NCBI RefSeq assembly: GCF_947242115.1
Contig: NC_074711.1
Span: 7,037,934 to 7,101,933 of the forward strand
Origin: Biomphalaria glabrata
Taxonomy: Eukaryota > Mollusca > Gastropoda > Planorbidae
Direction: 5' to 3'
Length of the DNA: 64,000 nucleotides
Within the stretch, counting starts at the first letter, position 1. Every line of letters starts with the position of its first letter. The notes beneath the pieces were generated by a model. It saw nothing but the letters and a program-made list of their open reading frames with translations. It was not told the origin of the DNA and did not search any database. This document shows positions 38,483 to 50,604 of the stretch, piece after piece. The translations under genes and the position numbers were made by a program.

Positions 38483-39435
38483 TTCTTCTTCTTAATCCTG
38501 TGCACTCCCAGGTACTGAGCAGCTTTCTTCATCTGCTCCCATGTCTTTCCAGTATCATCAGCTTCACTGATGACTGACTTCCAGGTTTGCTTGGGTCTGC
38601 CCACTTTCCTTGAGGGTTCCAATCAAGTCCCTGCATTGCAACATTGGTAGCTGCTTTTTGCAGGGTGTGTCCTATCCAGCTCCATTTTCATTTTGTGATG
38701 TCTTGGGCTATAGGCTTTTGTTTAGTTCTCTCCCACAAATCGACAGTAGTTATCTTTTCTGGCCACTTAATTCCTAATATCCGCATAGGCATCTGTTAAC
38801 AAAGGTCTGGAGCTTTTCCATATTTGTTTTAGCGACTCTTCAAGTTTCTGAACCGTATTTAAGGACAGACTTAATGTTTCTATTATACATTCGTATTTTG
38901 TTATGTAGAGATTGTGCCTTAGAGCGCCAAATTGCTTGAAGAGTTGAAAAGGCAAACCTAGCTTTATTGATCCGAATTAGTATATCATCATCAGCTCCGC
39001 CATCTTTAATAACTCTACTTCCCAGACAAGTGAAGTGGTCCGTATCAAGGATGTTCTCTCCCTGTAGCATGATTGGGTTCTTTTGTCTGTTGTTGATCCT
39101 CATAACTTCTGTTTTCTTTTTGCTGATTAGAAGTCCAGTCTTTTTCGCTATTTCTGAGAGTTTGGTGAGTTTGGTCTGAGCATTTTGTTGTGTATGGGAG
39201 AGGAGGCAGATGTCATCTGTGAAATCCAGGTCCTCTAAATGTTGTGTTAGTTTCCATTAAATGCCTCTTTTATTATCTAAGACTGTCTGTCTCATGACCC
39301 AATCACCAGCAAAAATATCAAGGGCGAAAGCATACATCCCTGTCTTTACTTGAAAAGGGTTGGTCAGCTTAAACATTGTGTATTACTTGGCATGATGAGT
39401 CATCGTATAACTGTTTAATGATATTGGAGAATTTA
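38483..39435 (-). mobile_element. LINE reverse transcriptase fragment (family C)
   Basis: The minus strand reads through a polymerase core with an FTDD catalytic box (LEDLDFTDDICLLSH, near 39200), then KKTEVMRIN, a thumb region and LKYGSET. Downstream in another frame is the QTQANLEVSHQ-type tail. It is 5' truncated and broken by at least one frameshift or stop. It is flanked by an approximately 58-bp direct duplication (38424-38482 versus 39452-39480 plus 39754-39783). Confidence 0.85.
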
Positions 39436-39480
39436 TCGGCTACTTATACTTTATATTTGATTGGGAACTATGTTAAGCCA

Positions 39481-39743
39481 TGGTGGCACAATGGCTGAGT
39501 GGAAAAGTGCTTGGCTTCCAAACCAAGGGTCCCAGGGTTCAAATCCTACTGATGAATGGGATTTTTTATTTCAGGATCTTTAGTCGCTTCAGAGTCCACC
39601 CAGCTCTAATGGATTTAGGGAAAAGTAAAGGGAGTTGGTCTTAATGTTGGCCACATGACACCCTCATTAACCATGGGGCACAGATGGCCTTTACATCATT
39701 GGCCCTATAGATCACAAGGTCTGAGAGAGGAACTTTACTTTTT
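39481..39743 (+). mobile_element. SINE family 1 inserted into the LINE's flanking duplication
   Basis: Head atggctgagtgg, B box gggttcaaatcct, the core cacccagctctaatgg and a T-rich tail are all present. A perfect 10-bp target duplication, tgttaagcca, lies at 39471-39480 and 39744-39753. Confidence 0.92.
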
Positions 39744-39979
39744 TGTTAAGCCAGAATAACCAGTGTAGTTGTGTCTTGGCAGCATTTGTTTTTTAGCATG
39801 CAGGTACTGTGTGGGACTTGTTTACTTAGATTTAGGCCCACCTATGGTATTTGTTGCTTTAGTTAAGTTTGGCATTGAGATTCATCCCCATTGGTGTCCA
39901 CAGTTTTTAACTTTTACTTTTTTTAAAAGATAGTACAACTTAACTCTCAACTGTTTATATACAGGCTCATATCTGGACC

Positions 39980-39996
39980 TAAAAATTGCCTTTATT
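39980..39996 (-). terminator. Candidate polyadenylation signal of the P4H-like gene
   Basis: On the minus strand an AATAAA lies near 39990, about 195 nt past the stop codon at 40187. No closer AATAAA is seen outside the coding sequence. Confidence 0.35.
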
Positions 39997-40186
39997 AGTG
40001 AGACTTGACTATTTCAGAACTTAATGCTGTAATTGAGGGGGGGGGGGGGTTAAGGAAAATTTAAATTTGTAAGGAGATATAATAATTTAGTGAAATTTTT
40101 TAAAAAATCAATTGGGATTTTAAATAACTATTGTAAGAATTACTGACGAACAAAATACATAAATCAATAAGATTTGCTGATAGTCT

Positions 40187-43100
40187 TTAAATAAGTTTGA
40201 GTTTATTTTTTTTATAGTCCAGTAAATGCTCGTACGTCCATTCATCATACCACCGGCAGCTCCCACTGTTGTACACATCACACATGACCATAGCTTGATC
40301 TGATTCTCGCTGTGGCAGGTTTGGTGGAGCTGGCCGATGCCCCAGCGAATAAAATGTTTTATAGTAATACCTAAGAAAAATATTATAAAGAGTAATGTTG
40401 AAATACCATGTATTGTGTTAATGGCTGCTAAAGAAAGAAAAATAGATTTATTTAGAAGTCTAAGCTGAATTGTGAGGCATGCTAGTTATTTGTCTCTTTG
40501 TCATCTAATAAACCAATAATTAACTTTCAAACAATGTGTTTCAATGCCAGTGACTATTCGTTCTAGTTGATGAGCTTATAGGTTTAAAATTCTCTTTTGA
40601 CATTCACTCACCATCTAATCAAAATGTATTTTGAACCTTTCTTGACAACAGAAGCTACATGCTTAGAATGTGGTTCACACACCCCCTCTGGGCTCATGTT
40701 ATTCCACACTAGTGCTCTCCCTTTTTTAGGTTTGACCCAAATGCCAAGCTCTAAAATGAAAAAGAAACATTTTTCACTAGAGAGTATAAGCTTTAGTTGA
40801 AGATTATTTTTAAACATGGTTTAATAAAATGCAGTTTAAAGCATACCTAAACTTTATAGTTCGTAGCTCTTTTCTAATGATTTTTATTCCTTAATCCAGT
40901 GTTTCCCAGACTTTTTCCTTAACGGAACACTTCACACATTCTGAGTATTCAGCAGAACACTTTGTTTATCTTTAAGAGAGATTAATTCACTAGTTAATTA
41001 TTCCAGTAGTTTGTGGAACACCTATTCAGGCCTCATGCTCCATGTAACAGATTGGAAAACAGTGCTAATGTATTTTTTTGTTTGTTATTAATTTGTGAAA
41101 ACTCAAGATAAATAATTTTGTAGATACTACAATCGTCTTGGGATCTTTTTTTAGTTCCCCTTTCACACCTTGCAATCTATGAGGCAGATGATGTATAGGT
41201 TATCTGTTTTTGTGGCTCATAATTAATGAGGATGCCATGTGGTCAGCTCAATAATCAAGCGCCTTAACTTTTCCCCTACTAATGTCTGGTACCCATTATA
41301 GTTGAGCGCCCTAAAAATTCAGAAATTTAAAACCCATAGACCCCTTGGTTTAGAATTTACTGCTCTATCACCATGCCCCTGCAATAGTCTTTGGTGGAAG
41401 TTGTAATAATAGGCTAGTAGTTAAAGTAAAGTAAAGTTTCCATTCTAGACCTTGTGGTCTATAGGGCAAATGAAGTAAAGGTCATCTTTTTCTGTGGCCT
41501 ACGGTTAACAAGGGTGTCATGTGGCCAGCACAACGACCAACCGCCTTTACTTTACCCCAACTAATGTCAGGTACCCATTAGACCTGGGTGGACTTAGAGG
41601 CACCCAAAAATCCAGAAATTATTGTTGTTGTTTTTTCTCACGCTACAAACTGACCTGTGAATCTGGTTTCTCCTCCCTCGTCCACATCATTTAAGTAGAT
41701 GAGTACTGTGACCACACGGTCTCTTTGATCCACTCCACCCACAATACAATCTGTGTGTTCTTTGTATGCTGAATGGATCAGAATAAATTCATGAACATTT
41801 CTGTTCAAAACCTTAACTTAATATTAATGTATTTATAATATTTACTGGCCTCCATTTCACATTCAGCATTAATTGAAACATAATAATGTAATCCAGTAAA
41901 CCATTAGAGAAGATAGACTATTTAGTTAAGGAGTTAATATCATTTCATACCTATCACATATATAAAGGCAACACTAGGTGAATTAAATATAGCAAAATAA
42001 GGGACAGTCTTAACCAGGGTATGAACCATAGACCCTCCAATTTCACAATTCCGCCTATCAGCAATGCAATTTTAAATGAACAGACCATCCATATCCCCAA
42101 TAAAAGAATCTTTCTGATTGGTAGTGTTTACCAGCATACATTTCTGACACTTTTGTGTTTCAGTATTAACATTATTTCACAACAAATTTTTAATAGCAGG
42201 AAGAAAAAAGGTACTAGATTGTTAAACCAGTTTTAATTGAAAATAAACTTGCATCCTTCGAGTGTTAAGGTAAAATATCTATTAACCTTTCCCAACAGGA
42301 TAAGATGTAATTTGAAATTTTCCACCACTGACTGGATCTAATCCCATGGCTTTTTGTATTCTTTCTGCAAGAATCTGTGAACAATGAATATAAAAAAAAA
42401 ATATACATGAATTATCTTTAGAAAAAATGTGCCTACACCTGTGTCCTTTCTAATTTTTGATAGGCTCAGACTTGACTGCATTTAAGTTGTACTGAATACT
42501 AAAGAAATTACTTTGACCTCTGTTAAATTATGATTATGTGCTATCCACTAGTGAAAGCTCTTATTTGAATTAACATACTCCTGGATGGAATGCTGTGCAA
42601 GTATAAAACTTGTCTTAGAGAACATACTTTCTCCTGGATGGGCTATAACTTCTGCACGAAACTTAACTTAGAGAACAAATTTTCTCCTGGATAAAATAGT
42701 AGCCTATAGATCTAACTCCTGTACCGGTACTAAACTTACCTTAGAGAATTTACTTTCTCCTGGATAGAATGCCGTGCTATAGCTCCAGTTGCTTTTTAAC
42801 CAGTTGCCCAGCTGAAGAGAAAAACTTTCATTCACACACCTGGTACCTGAGGACATAAATACAGAGAAAATAACCAATGCTTGGATGTTATAAATAACAA
42901 GATATAATGTAATTTCCTATTTTTTAGTATTTTTCATCTTCATTTTTTTTTTCATGTCTATTATTATTTTTGCATTAGTTTACTGTTTCACATTCAGATT
43001 ACTGTTTTGGTGACAAATTGCACTTTTATCTGGCAACTCAAATTGTAGTCTGAATCTTCTGGAAATTTAATGCAACCATTGTGTACAAGAATCGTGTCTA

Positions 43101-44997
43101 GCCCTTCTATCTGACTGGCTTAATTTCAAAGTTGTTAACTTGTTACTAACCTGCTGTGAACACATTAGGCGATATTTTTATATTTTTCTTGGCATCCTTT
43201 AAATGACTTCTAAGAGTATCAACAGAGTCAAAGCATAAGATAGGAGTTTTGTTGGCCGCCTTGACGTGATTGTCATGTGCTCTGATCAGACCATCACATT
43301 CCTGAGCAGACAAAAAGTCGTCAAACAGAAAAACTCTGGACAAAATAAACAAAGATCATCTTTATAATAACATACACATATTATAGGCCTGTATTAAAAT
43401 TCTAGATACATAGAATCTATAGATAGGGGAGCCTAATAATATTGAGGATTTTCATAAAAATGGCATCAGATTCATAGTTAGTAAGCTTTTTGGTATATCT
43501 GTATTATATAAGATAAGAAGATCCGGTGTACAAAACAGACATATAGATAAATTATACATTAACCATATAATTTATAGTCTAGACTGTGCTAGACAGGTCT
43601 AGATATAGATCAATGTTTCGATCTATATACTAATATAGTCTATAGATTATATAACATAGAATCTAGATCAATTTTCTTATTTTTTAACACTGTAGAGAAG
43701 CAAATGAAAAATCAAAGATATTGCTGTAATAAAAGGCCTACCTACACCACTAATACAAGACAAAAACCAATATATGGTGAATAGGCCTCTTTGTTAAACT
43801 GGCAGATTTAGATCTAATTATAATATAATATAATAAATTAGGCTGTAAATTTAGTAAGTGACTATAATTTTTAAGCTGCTTAATAGTTAAATAGAGCTAT
43901 GTAATCTAAACATCTAAAAAAGGCCCTCGAGCATAAAATAAACGGCATATAGGCCTACTATACTACAGACTAGTAGTCTATATTTATCTAGTTATAGTAG
44001 GCCTAATAATCTAATATAGAATTATACAAAATAAAAATACTTACTTTACGCTACTGTTGCTAGGTTTTTGATGAAGTAATTCTATAGGAGGTATCCGTCG
44101 ACCACCATCAAATATTTTCTTTGGAGTAAAAGTTTTGTGAAAAGTTGGCTTAAATTTCTGTATTTCCTCTTCTATTGTTGTTGGGCTAGTTGTGTTGTCT
44201 TTGTTTAAGTTAGACTTGGAGATGTCAGCCTTGGACTTATTGACTGATGTTTTACCGGTAATATTTTTCCCAGATTTTTTATTACTGCCATCTGTGTTGG
44301 TGTCGGGTGGTGAATCAATAATTTTGATTTGTGATGGGTCTATTACAACGTGACTGGTTTCTGAGTTCAAAATTATTGGTTTTCCTGAGCCATTCCGACC
44401 TTTTCTGGGTGGAATCATGTTGGCTGTATCGAAATGACTTTGATCACCAGTAGCTTTAATTTCAGCATCCTTGGATTTGCTTTTCTTCGAATAGTCTTTT
44501 TCTTTAAAATCAGTGTTCTTTTCGGCATGCATTTTATTGCGGTCTAAATTAGATCTATCTTGGTTTTGTTTGTCTCCTAAACTAGTTTGTTTTTTCATCT
44601 CAGTCTCTTCATTTTCCATTAAGTCTCCTTCATTCAACGTTACATCCTTAACATTCGTTTGTGTTTGTTTAACGGTTTCTCCCTGTGCTTCTTCTCTATC
44701 ATGCTCGCTCGCTTCACGCACATGTTCGTGGCCACTACTTACTGGTTTCATACCCATTGTAGACTCTGCCAAAGATATCAATTTCGGGAAAAACAAAACC
44801 CCAGCTAGTCCCAAAAGTAAAGCTATCATGAAGCCTATGCGTATCAGTGATGCTACATTGTTTTTTTCTTCAATGTTTTCCTGTGCTAACTTCGGTATTG
44901 TTTTCGTTTTAGAAATAGGTTCTGTAGATGCTTCTGAACGAACGGCTTCATCTTTGCTGGCAGTCTTTGCTTTGACGTTTTGTCTCTTCTTTGGCAT
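40187..44997 (-). CDS. Membrane-anchored 2-oxoglutarate/Fe(II) dioxygenase, prolyl 4-hydroxylase-like
   Basis: Seven exons join in phase: 44045-44997, 43151-43335, 42740-42846, 42287-42374, 41655-41768, 40612-40750, 40187-40370; 589 residues. The first exon encodes a basic cytosolic start, one hydrophobic span (about 51-76, type II signal anchor) and about 220 residues of charged Lys/Glu/Ser-rich, probably disordered stalk. The rest is the catalytic domain: KGR-rich strand and iron ligands H449-x-D451 and H513, with K523 ten residues on to bind the 2-oxoglutarate carboxylate, the same H-to-K spacing as collagen P4H alpha. KMGLDP/PVGK-type and CxxxxxGSCRWYDEW segments flank it; the C-terminal Cys/Trp-rich tail is not part of standard P4H. 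No EF-hand is seen, unlike P4HTM. Likely an ER/Golgi lumenal hydroxylase; the substrate is unknown. Confidence 0.9.
41147..41390 (-). mobile_element. SINE family 1, reverse, diverged
   Basis: The reverse complement has the cataatgggtaccagacat core and the aggtgtgaaaggggaact 3' end. It lies in the P4H-like gene intron between exons 41655-41768 and 40612-40750, in gene sense. Confidence 0.75.
41423..41620 (-). mobile_element. SINE family 1, reverse, 5' truncated
   Basis: The core taatgggtacctgacattag and a long T-rich 3' tail are intact, but the tRNA-like head is missing. It lies 35 bp from exon 41655-41768 of the P4H-like gene. Confidence 0.85.
42576..42786. repeat. Degenerate copies of an exon end within the P4H-like gene
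   Basis: The word cttagagaa then ctttctcctggat occurs in exon 42740-42846 (its 3' end and donor in gene sense). It recurs near 42617-42650 and 42670-42700, with a partial copy at 42580-42600. The units are about 55-70 bp and drifted; the extra copies lie in the following intron. Confidence 0.8.
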
Positions 44998-45849
44998 TGC
45001 TATAATGATATAGTTTTCAATAATTAGATCTAGGTTACATTACATAGGTTTACATTAATTATCAAGGAATAAAGACAGCAGTAAACCTGAGTAGGCCATA
45101 TATATATATATATAGGCCTATACCATAGACCACGTTTTTCTAAGAATGAACGCGTATCGAGACGCAAGACAAGGCACTATAGTGGGAAAGGTAGGAACAG
45201 GCAAAGTGAAACGAGAGAAAATTGTAGACAATTGAAATGCAGGACTTAGAAGCAGGGCTAGAGCTGCAAATAAGAAGGAGGGATCTTAATCTAATGCCGC
45301 AATTGTTAGGACCGGCCCTGAATGCCAGGCACTCCGTGGCTGAAAGTTCTGTCGGCGCCTCATCCCCCCCCCCACACACACACACATTTCCCAATATTCA
45401 TATATGCATAAGAACAGTCAGCAGTAAGCGTATTAGGTCTATAATGTAACGAAGTTGTAACTAAAATAGTTAACCACCTTCTTGTGGTATGCCATATAGG
45501 CCTATACGCGACAGTTTCAGTTCGAACACTTCGTCATCATCCCTGCCGTTCTACACGAGATCTGGACAGAGATAAATAATCTGAAGGAACATTTACAAAT
45601 TCTAAACAAAATGAAGCCATCTCAATCCCGTTCCGTATATAAATAAAAGTTACTAACAAATTAACACAGGCCTATACAATAATATATGTAGCCCAGTGGT
45701 CTTCAACCTTTTTAGGCCTACCGCCCCCTTTTTGCGTTTTTTTCTTTTAAAAAATGGGCCAGCGCCCCCCTCTAAGAAACACTTATAAAGAAGCGTGAGT
45801 AGGCTAATTTGAACAAAATGTCATTTATTTATTAATTTTTATGCTGTCA

Positions 45850-46235
45850 ATAACACTTATCCCGAATGGGAGACGACCGCATGCCTAAGGCGATCTTCTT
45901 TTGCGAGCTTAGAGGAAAACGGCGTTGCAGAGGTGCCCCCCCCCCCACCCCCGTTAGCGCTATAAAGATCCACTCAGACGCCATTTCGCCCTCACTGGCA
46001 TAAAGGAAAGTACCTGACAGCAGATGGCCACTGAGAGAAATAGTTGGAGAGCTTTCACAAAAGCTGCGGGAAAAACATTTGAAACTCAATGAAAAGCCAT
46101 TATTGAAGACAGGCGCAAGAGACAAAGGCTTTGTCGGCACAAAATTCGGGAAAATATGCAGGTCGCAACTGGGTTTGCGTATTTATGTGAAACACTGCAC
46201 TCGGCCTTAATCTTCGGAATCGAAGAGATATTGCC
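45850..46235 (+). mobile_element. LINE 3' end (zinc-finger family A)
   Basis: The plus strand reads fragments such as KICRSQLGL, followed by the family's 3' words taatcttcgg-atcgaag. It is interrupted by frameshifts and a poly-C insertion near 45939. Confidence 0.7.
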
Positions 46236-46864
46236 ATTATTATCATTATACAAAAATTATGTCAAATAATTTGCAGCGATTACACACAAAAATTAATCTC
46301 ATTGCCATGACTTTCTTTCAAATCCTAAGAATAGTCCCTTTTTTAAATTATTGAATATTAGGGGCCTACTGTTTTTAGGTTTAATTTTAAATTTAGTTTT
46401 ATTTTTAATATCAACATTATTATTGCTGAATTCATTACACCATGAAATAAAGCTAATGGAAACCTTGTGCCTCCTGCAGTCGACAATAGGCCTATTAGAA
46501 ATATTAAAACTAAAATTAAAAATTTCTCAAACTAAAGCCAAAGAAAGGCGAAAGTCTCCTCTAGTCTATTTCTTTGCAGCCATATCTCTGTTGTGCCTCC
46601 TATGGCAACATTCCTTTTTCTGAAGACATAATTTTGTAAATCTATTTTTTTCCTGTAACTCAATTTTAACATCAGTAACAGATGTTTAGTAATTGTCATT
46701 TATATTTAGTTTTTTTAAATATTTATTTACTTCCTAGAATCGAGTCATCATTTCTTCATAGAGTTAGGTGAATTACATAGATATCAATGTCCTTAAGCAG
46801 TAGTTCATTTGTCAACAAACAAGTTATGTGAGATTGTAAAACTCTTTAAAATAGATTTACCTTT

Positions 46865-47430
46865 TTACCTTTACCTATCCCTTAGTCTGTTGGGCCGTTG
46901 GGGCACCAGGCAAGATTTGACGACCGTCTTTCTCCATTCCTCTCTTTTTTTTTGCCTTGTTTAGAACCTCTCTCAATGGCAGGCCTGTCCATTCTTTAAT
47001 GTTGTCCTCCCATCGCTTTTTCTGTCTGCCTCTTCTTCTTTTGCCTGGCACTGTTCCCTGAAGGAAGGTCTTTGCGAGCCCCGTAGATCTTGTAATGTGG
47101 CCAAAGGTTTTAAGCTTTCGTCTTTTCACAATAGTTAGCAGGTCATCATGGGCTCCGATCGCTACAGTAACCCTGTCTCTGATTTCTTGGTTTGTGATGC
47201 GGTCTTTGAATGTGATGCCTAGGATCCTTCTGTAGCATCTCAATTCCATTGCTAGGATCCTCCTCTCAAGCTCTGCATTCAACGTCCACGACTCGCAAGC
47301 ATATAAAAATGTGGCCATGACCAGAGAGCGCATCAGTCTGATTTTGGTGCCGAGGGCTAAGCCCTTATCTTTCCATATTATTTTAAGTTTTGAAAGGGCT
47401 GCTGTGGACTGTGCTATTCGGGCCAATAAT
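46865..47430 (-). mobile_element. LINE reverse transcriptase C-terminal fragment (family B)
   Basis: A 183-codon open frame on the minus strand holds the thumb and connection part of a non-LTR polymerase: IRLMRSLVMATFLYACESWT, then LRCYRRILGITF, HITRS and GRQKKRWEDNIKEWTG, ending about 46875. The palm (catalytic DD) is absent, so it is 5' truncated. A second short copy of the same 3' end is at 62938-63048. Confidence 0.9.
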
Positions 47431-49853
47431 TCGGGTTTTGTTCCCTCATCTCAAAATAGATTTAATATCTCGATAAAAGAGAAAATGATGTAATAAATGA
47501 AAGTCAATTTCTTTCCTTGCAGTCGGAGGTTGGTTTCATTCATTGGTGTTAGATTATGCCTACCATGTAAAACAAATTTTCTTTTTAGCCTGCTTTAAGT
47601 CATCGCCAATCGTTAATTCCTCCTGTTTCTCAAAAAAAAAAATTAAAAATTCCGAAATGGTATTTAAGAGCTTAACACAACGAGTAATAACAAACGCCTT
47701 TCGAAATCCAGCGAACTTCAGTTTACAAGAGTTTAACATGTTGCTCATCATTTGTTTCACAAAACTGTTGAAAGATGCGTTTATTTTGGGCATGGATTTG
47801 TATTTTATTTACAATTTTTATAATAAGATTCAAATAGAAATGAAATTGCGGGCTAAAATTCTAAAGAGAATTAAGTTGCCTGTGTATCATAACTCACAAG
47901 GAGAATAGTGGATAGATCTGTTCTGTATTCTGTATTACTTGTGAAGCCATTGTAGCGCCCAACCACTGATGGTTCCCTATATGTATCATAAGCTATACAT
48001 AACTAAACAATTTTGAAAATATATTTCATCGCTAAAAAAGTCTTTTTGTGTCACATATATATGTTTTGAGAAATTTTAAAATTTAGTTTTAATCAATTTT
48101 CAAACAATATCATAAGACTTTAAAAACAAGATATGCATTTTTCTAAGAGGCCACTAAAACATATTCTGCTTTGTCGTTGTTGGTTTTGTGTTGTTTTTTT
48201 TTTAAATATTGTTTGAATAGTAGGCCCTAGATTTTCATAATTGTTCATGAATATTATTAAAATATTTTTGGATATTGCTATATTTTCGTGAAGCCGATTT
48301 GGTTTCATAACCTCATCTGAAAATGTAATCATTCAAAGTCGAACATTGGAATACTTTTTATCTAGTGGCAACACACTGAATCACATGCAAGTATTTCTTT
48401 ACATATCAGTGAGTTTTCGTATCAACACTGTGTCAATGTTTTTGTTTTTAAAAAGGTTAAATTATTCTATTTGAATGTTAGCTTAAAAGTTGTTGTTTTT
48501 TTTTTAAATTAACATTTACATATCAATATATTAACATATGTAGATAAAATAAACTATAATCAGAAACTGTATCACCTAGTTTGTTTATCAAATCATAAAC
48601 GTTTAAGGCTCGCAAGATTTAAGGACAATAGATGTACAATAGTAATAATAACGGAGTAAGAATTTAAAAATAGAAAATGGGATTCCCGAACTCAAGTTCT
48701 AACGTTGTTTCTGTTCTTAAATTATAAGCAAGCTAACTATAATTTGTCAATATTTAGTTTGCCATCTTTAATTTAGAGGATTTTTTTGTTTTGTTTCAGT
48801 GCACCTTTAGTTCTTCTTTCTCCCTTTATGCCCAGCGCCCCCCCCCCCATTTCACGAATACGCCCCCCCCCCCCCCAAGAGGGAGATAGCGCCCCCGTTG
48901 AAGACCACTGAATTGTAGCATATTGAAATAAGTAGGTCTGCTATTTAATGCCATGGTACATCTTAATTAAATGTAGCCGAATATAAGGCTTATAATTCAA
49001 AACTAATTTAATTATTCCTGGTAGTCTACATATCAATAACTTACTCTATCGATGCATATGCTTCCCTCCGGTTAATGGTGAAAAAAACAAAAGAAGGTCC
49101 AGTAACACAGAACACAGATAAAGTTATCTTTTGATAACACGGCCGATATATGTCTTAGATATTAGGCTACAAGAATAGTATCTATATTGAAAGTATTTAT
49201 CTGAACATAGCAAGAAAAGCTAGCTAGTTAAGAAAAAAAACACAACATTTTATATGAATTGGAGTTATTGAAATGTCAACAGACAAAAATACGACTGAGC
49301 TCATTTTAAAAAAATGTTATGGTTTATAATTGGCTAACTCTAAGTGGTCTGTATAATGAAGTGGTTTTAAAACAAGATATGTTTAACCGAGATGCGGCTC
49401 ACCAACACTTAAGGAGAACACTTGTAAAGCTAGAAAATTTAAGCCTAAAACAAACAAACAAAAATAGCTTATTTAAGGGGAATAACTCCACATTTACAAG
49501 TAGGCCTACATATCTCGAAAATGACCATCAAGATAAGTTGTAAATTAACTGCAATAGTAGAGGAGTCATTTGTGCGATATGCTCAATGTGTCAAATGATT
49601 TGCATTGGAAACACAGGCAGGACCTTAAAAATACGACCCCAAGAACACATTAGAATGGGGATCACGGATGATATAGGCCTACTGACTAGTTTTCTAGTTT
49701 TGATGTCAGGATTAAAAGCGATTTCAATAAAGCAACATTGCATTTTTTTTCCTTGGTAAATCAATCGGTAGACATGTGTCTCCTTTCATCGATTTCTTTG
49801 TTTGTTGCCACTGGATAGTGTTGGTACATTTAGTTTGGCATGTTATATGGGTG

Positions 49854-50008
49854 GATCTACCATGAATATCCGTATATTCCCTTCGATCTACCATGAATAT
49901 CCGTATATTCCCTTCTATCTACCATGAATATCCGTATATTCCCTTCGATCTACCATGAATATCCGTATATTCCCTTCTATCTACCATGAATATCCGTATA
50001 TTCCCTTC
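49854..50008. repeat. Five tandem copies of a 31-bp unit
   Basis: The period is exactly 31 bp (gatctaccatgaatatccgt followed by atattcccttc). Copies differ only by an alternating g/t at the first base, giving an ABAB-like pattern. There are no spacers, so this is not a CRISPR. Confidence 0.95.
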
Positions 50009-50103
50009 TAATTCAATTTAAGACCGTTGTTCATATTTCTTATCTTATATAATACCTGGGTACAGACGTTACTTCAAAAAAAAAAAAAGTAATTACTGTG
50101 ATA

Positions 50104-50600
50104 CAGTGACGTAGTAAGGTACTCGTGGGCCCGGGTTCAAGTATATGTTTGTGGGCCCCACTCCCCTACATTGAGTAAAACAAAAACAAATCTAGCCATC
50201 AAGTATGCGTCAGGAGCCTACCTTTAAAAACAAAACAAAACATTATTTTGGCGTTAGCCTACAATTTTTCAGAAACAATGAAGTCAGTACATTCAATGCA
50301 ATTCTTAGACGCTTACTTAGACTTAGGTCCTCGACGCAGAAATCGGTCTCAATGGTAGGGCTTAATCATTGCGTTTACATTCATTAGTTGTATCGCTTTT
50401 GTTGTTATATCTATGTTGAAACTATAATAACACAAAGTAGATAAGTAAATTATATAAGGATTGATACATTTAAATTATTACAGTCAATAACTTTTGTTTT
50501 CAATTTTTTTTAAAGTAACTTTGTGGCCCCCTATTCGTCGTGGGCCTAGGTTCATTGAACACCTTAGCACCATGAATGCTAAGCAATTGTAGGCCTATAT
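50104..50600. mobile_element. Possible hAT-type TIR remnant
   Basis: The sequence cagtgacgtagtaaggtac followed by gggcccggg resembles hAT termini. A second GGCCC-rich stretch near 50520-50550 could be the other end. No target duplication was found. Confidence 0.3.
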
Positions 50601-50604
50601 ATAT

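Larger units (their letters stand above)
45694..48910. mobile_element. hAT-like TIR element, about 3.2 kb, with nested LINEs
   Basis: The left end is cagtggtcttcaacctttt and the right end, reversed, is cagtggtcttcaacggg. Both ends run into C-rich stretches (ccgccccc; poly-C near 48838 and 48862). CAGTGGT..CAAC ends are typical of hAT. The flanks share tgtagc with a one-base offset, so the target duplication is imperfect. No clear transposase was read; the interior holds LINE fragments in both orientations (45850-46235 plus, 46865-47430 minus). Confidence 0.65.

Noticed and set aside
44513-45013. 166-codon open frame on the plus strand
   Set aside because: It is the antisense shadow of the first exon of the P4H-like gene, whose frame has conserved domains downstream and proper splicing.
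46351-46623. 90-codon hydrophobic frame on the plus strand
   Set aside because: It lies inside the TIR element between LINE fragments; hydrophobicity follows from T-richness.
47543-47908. Overlapping frames on both strands, briefly considered as hAT transposase
   Set aside because: One short TIGDDL-like match only; too little to support a transposase.
49854-50008. CRISPR-like regular repeat
   Set aside because: Units are head-to-tail without spacers, and the genome is clearly eukaryotic.
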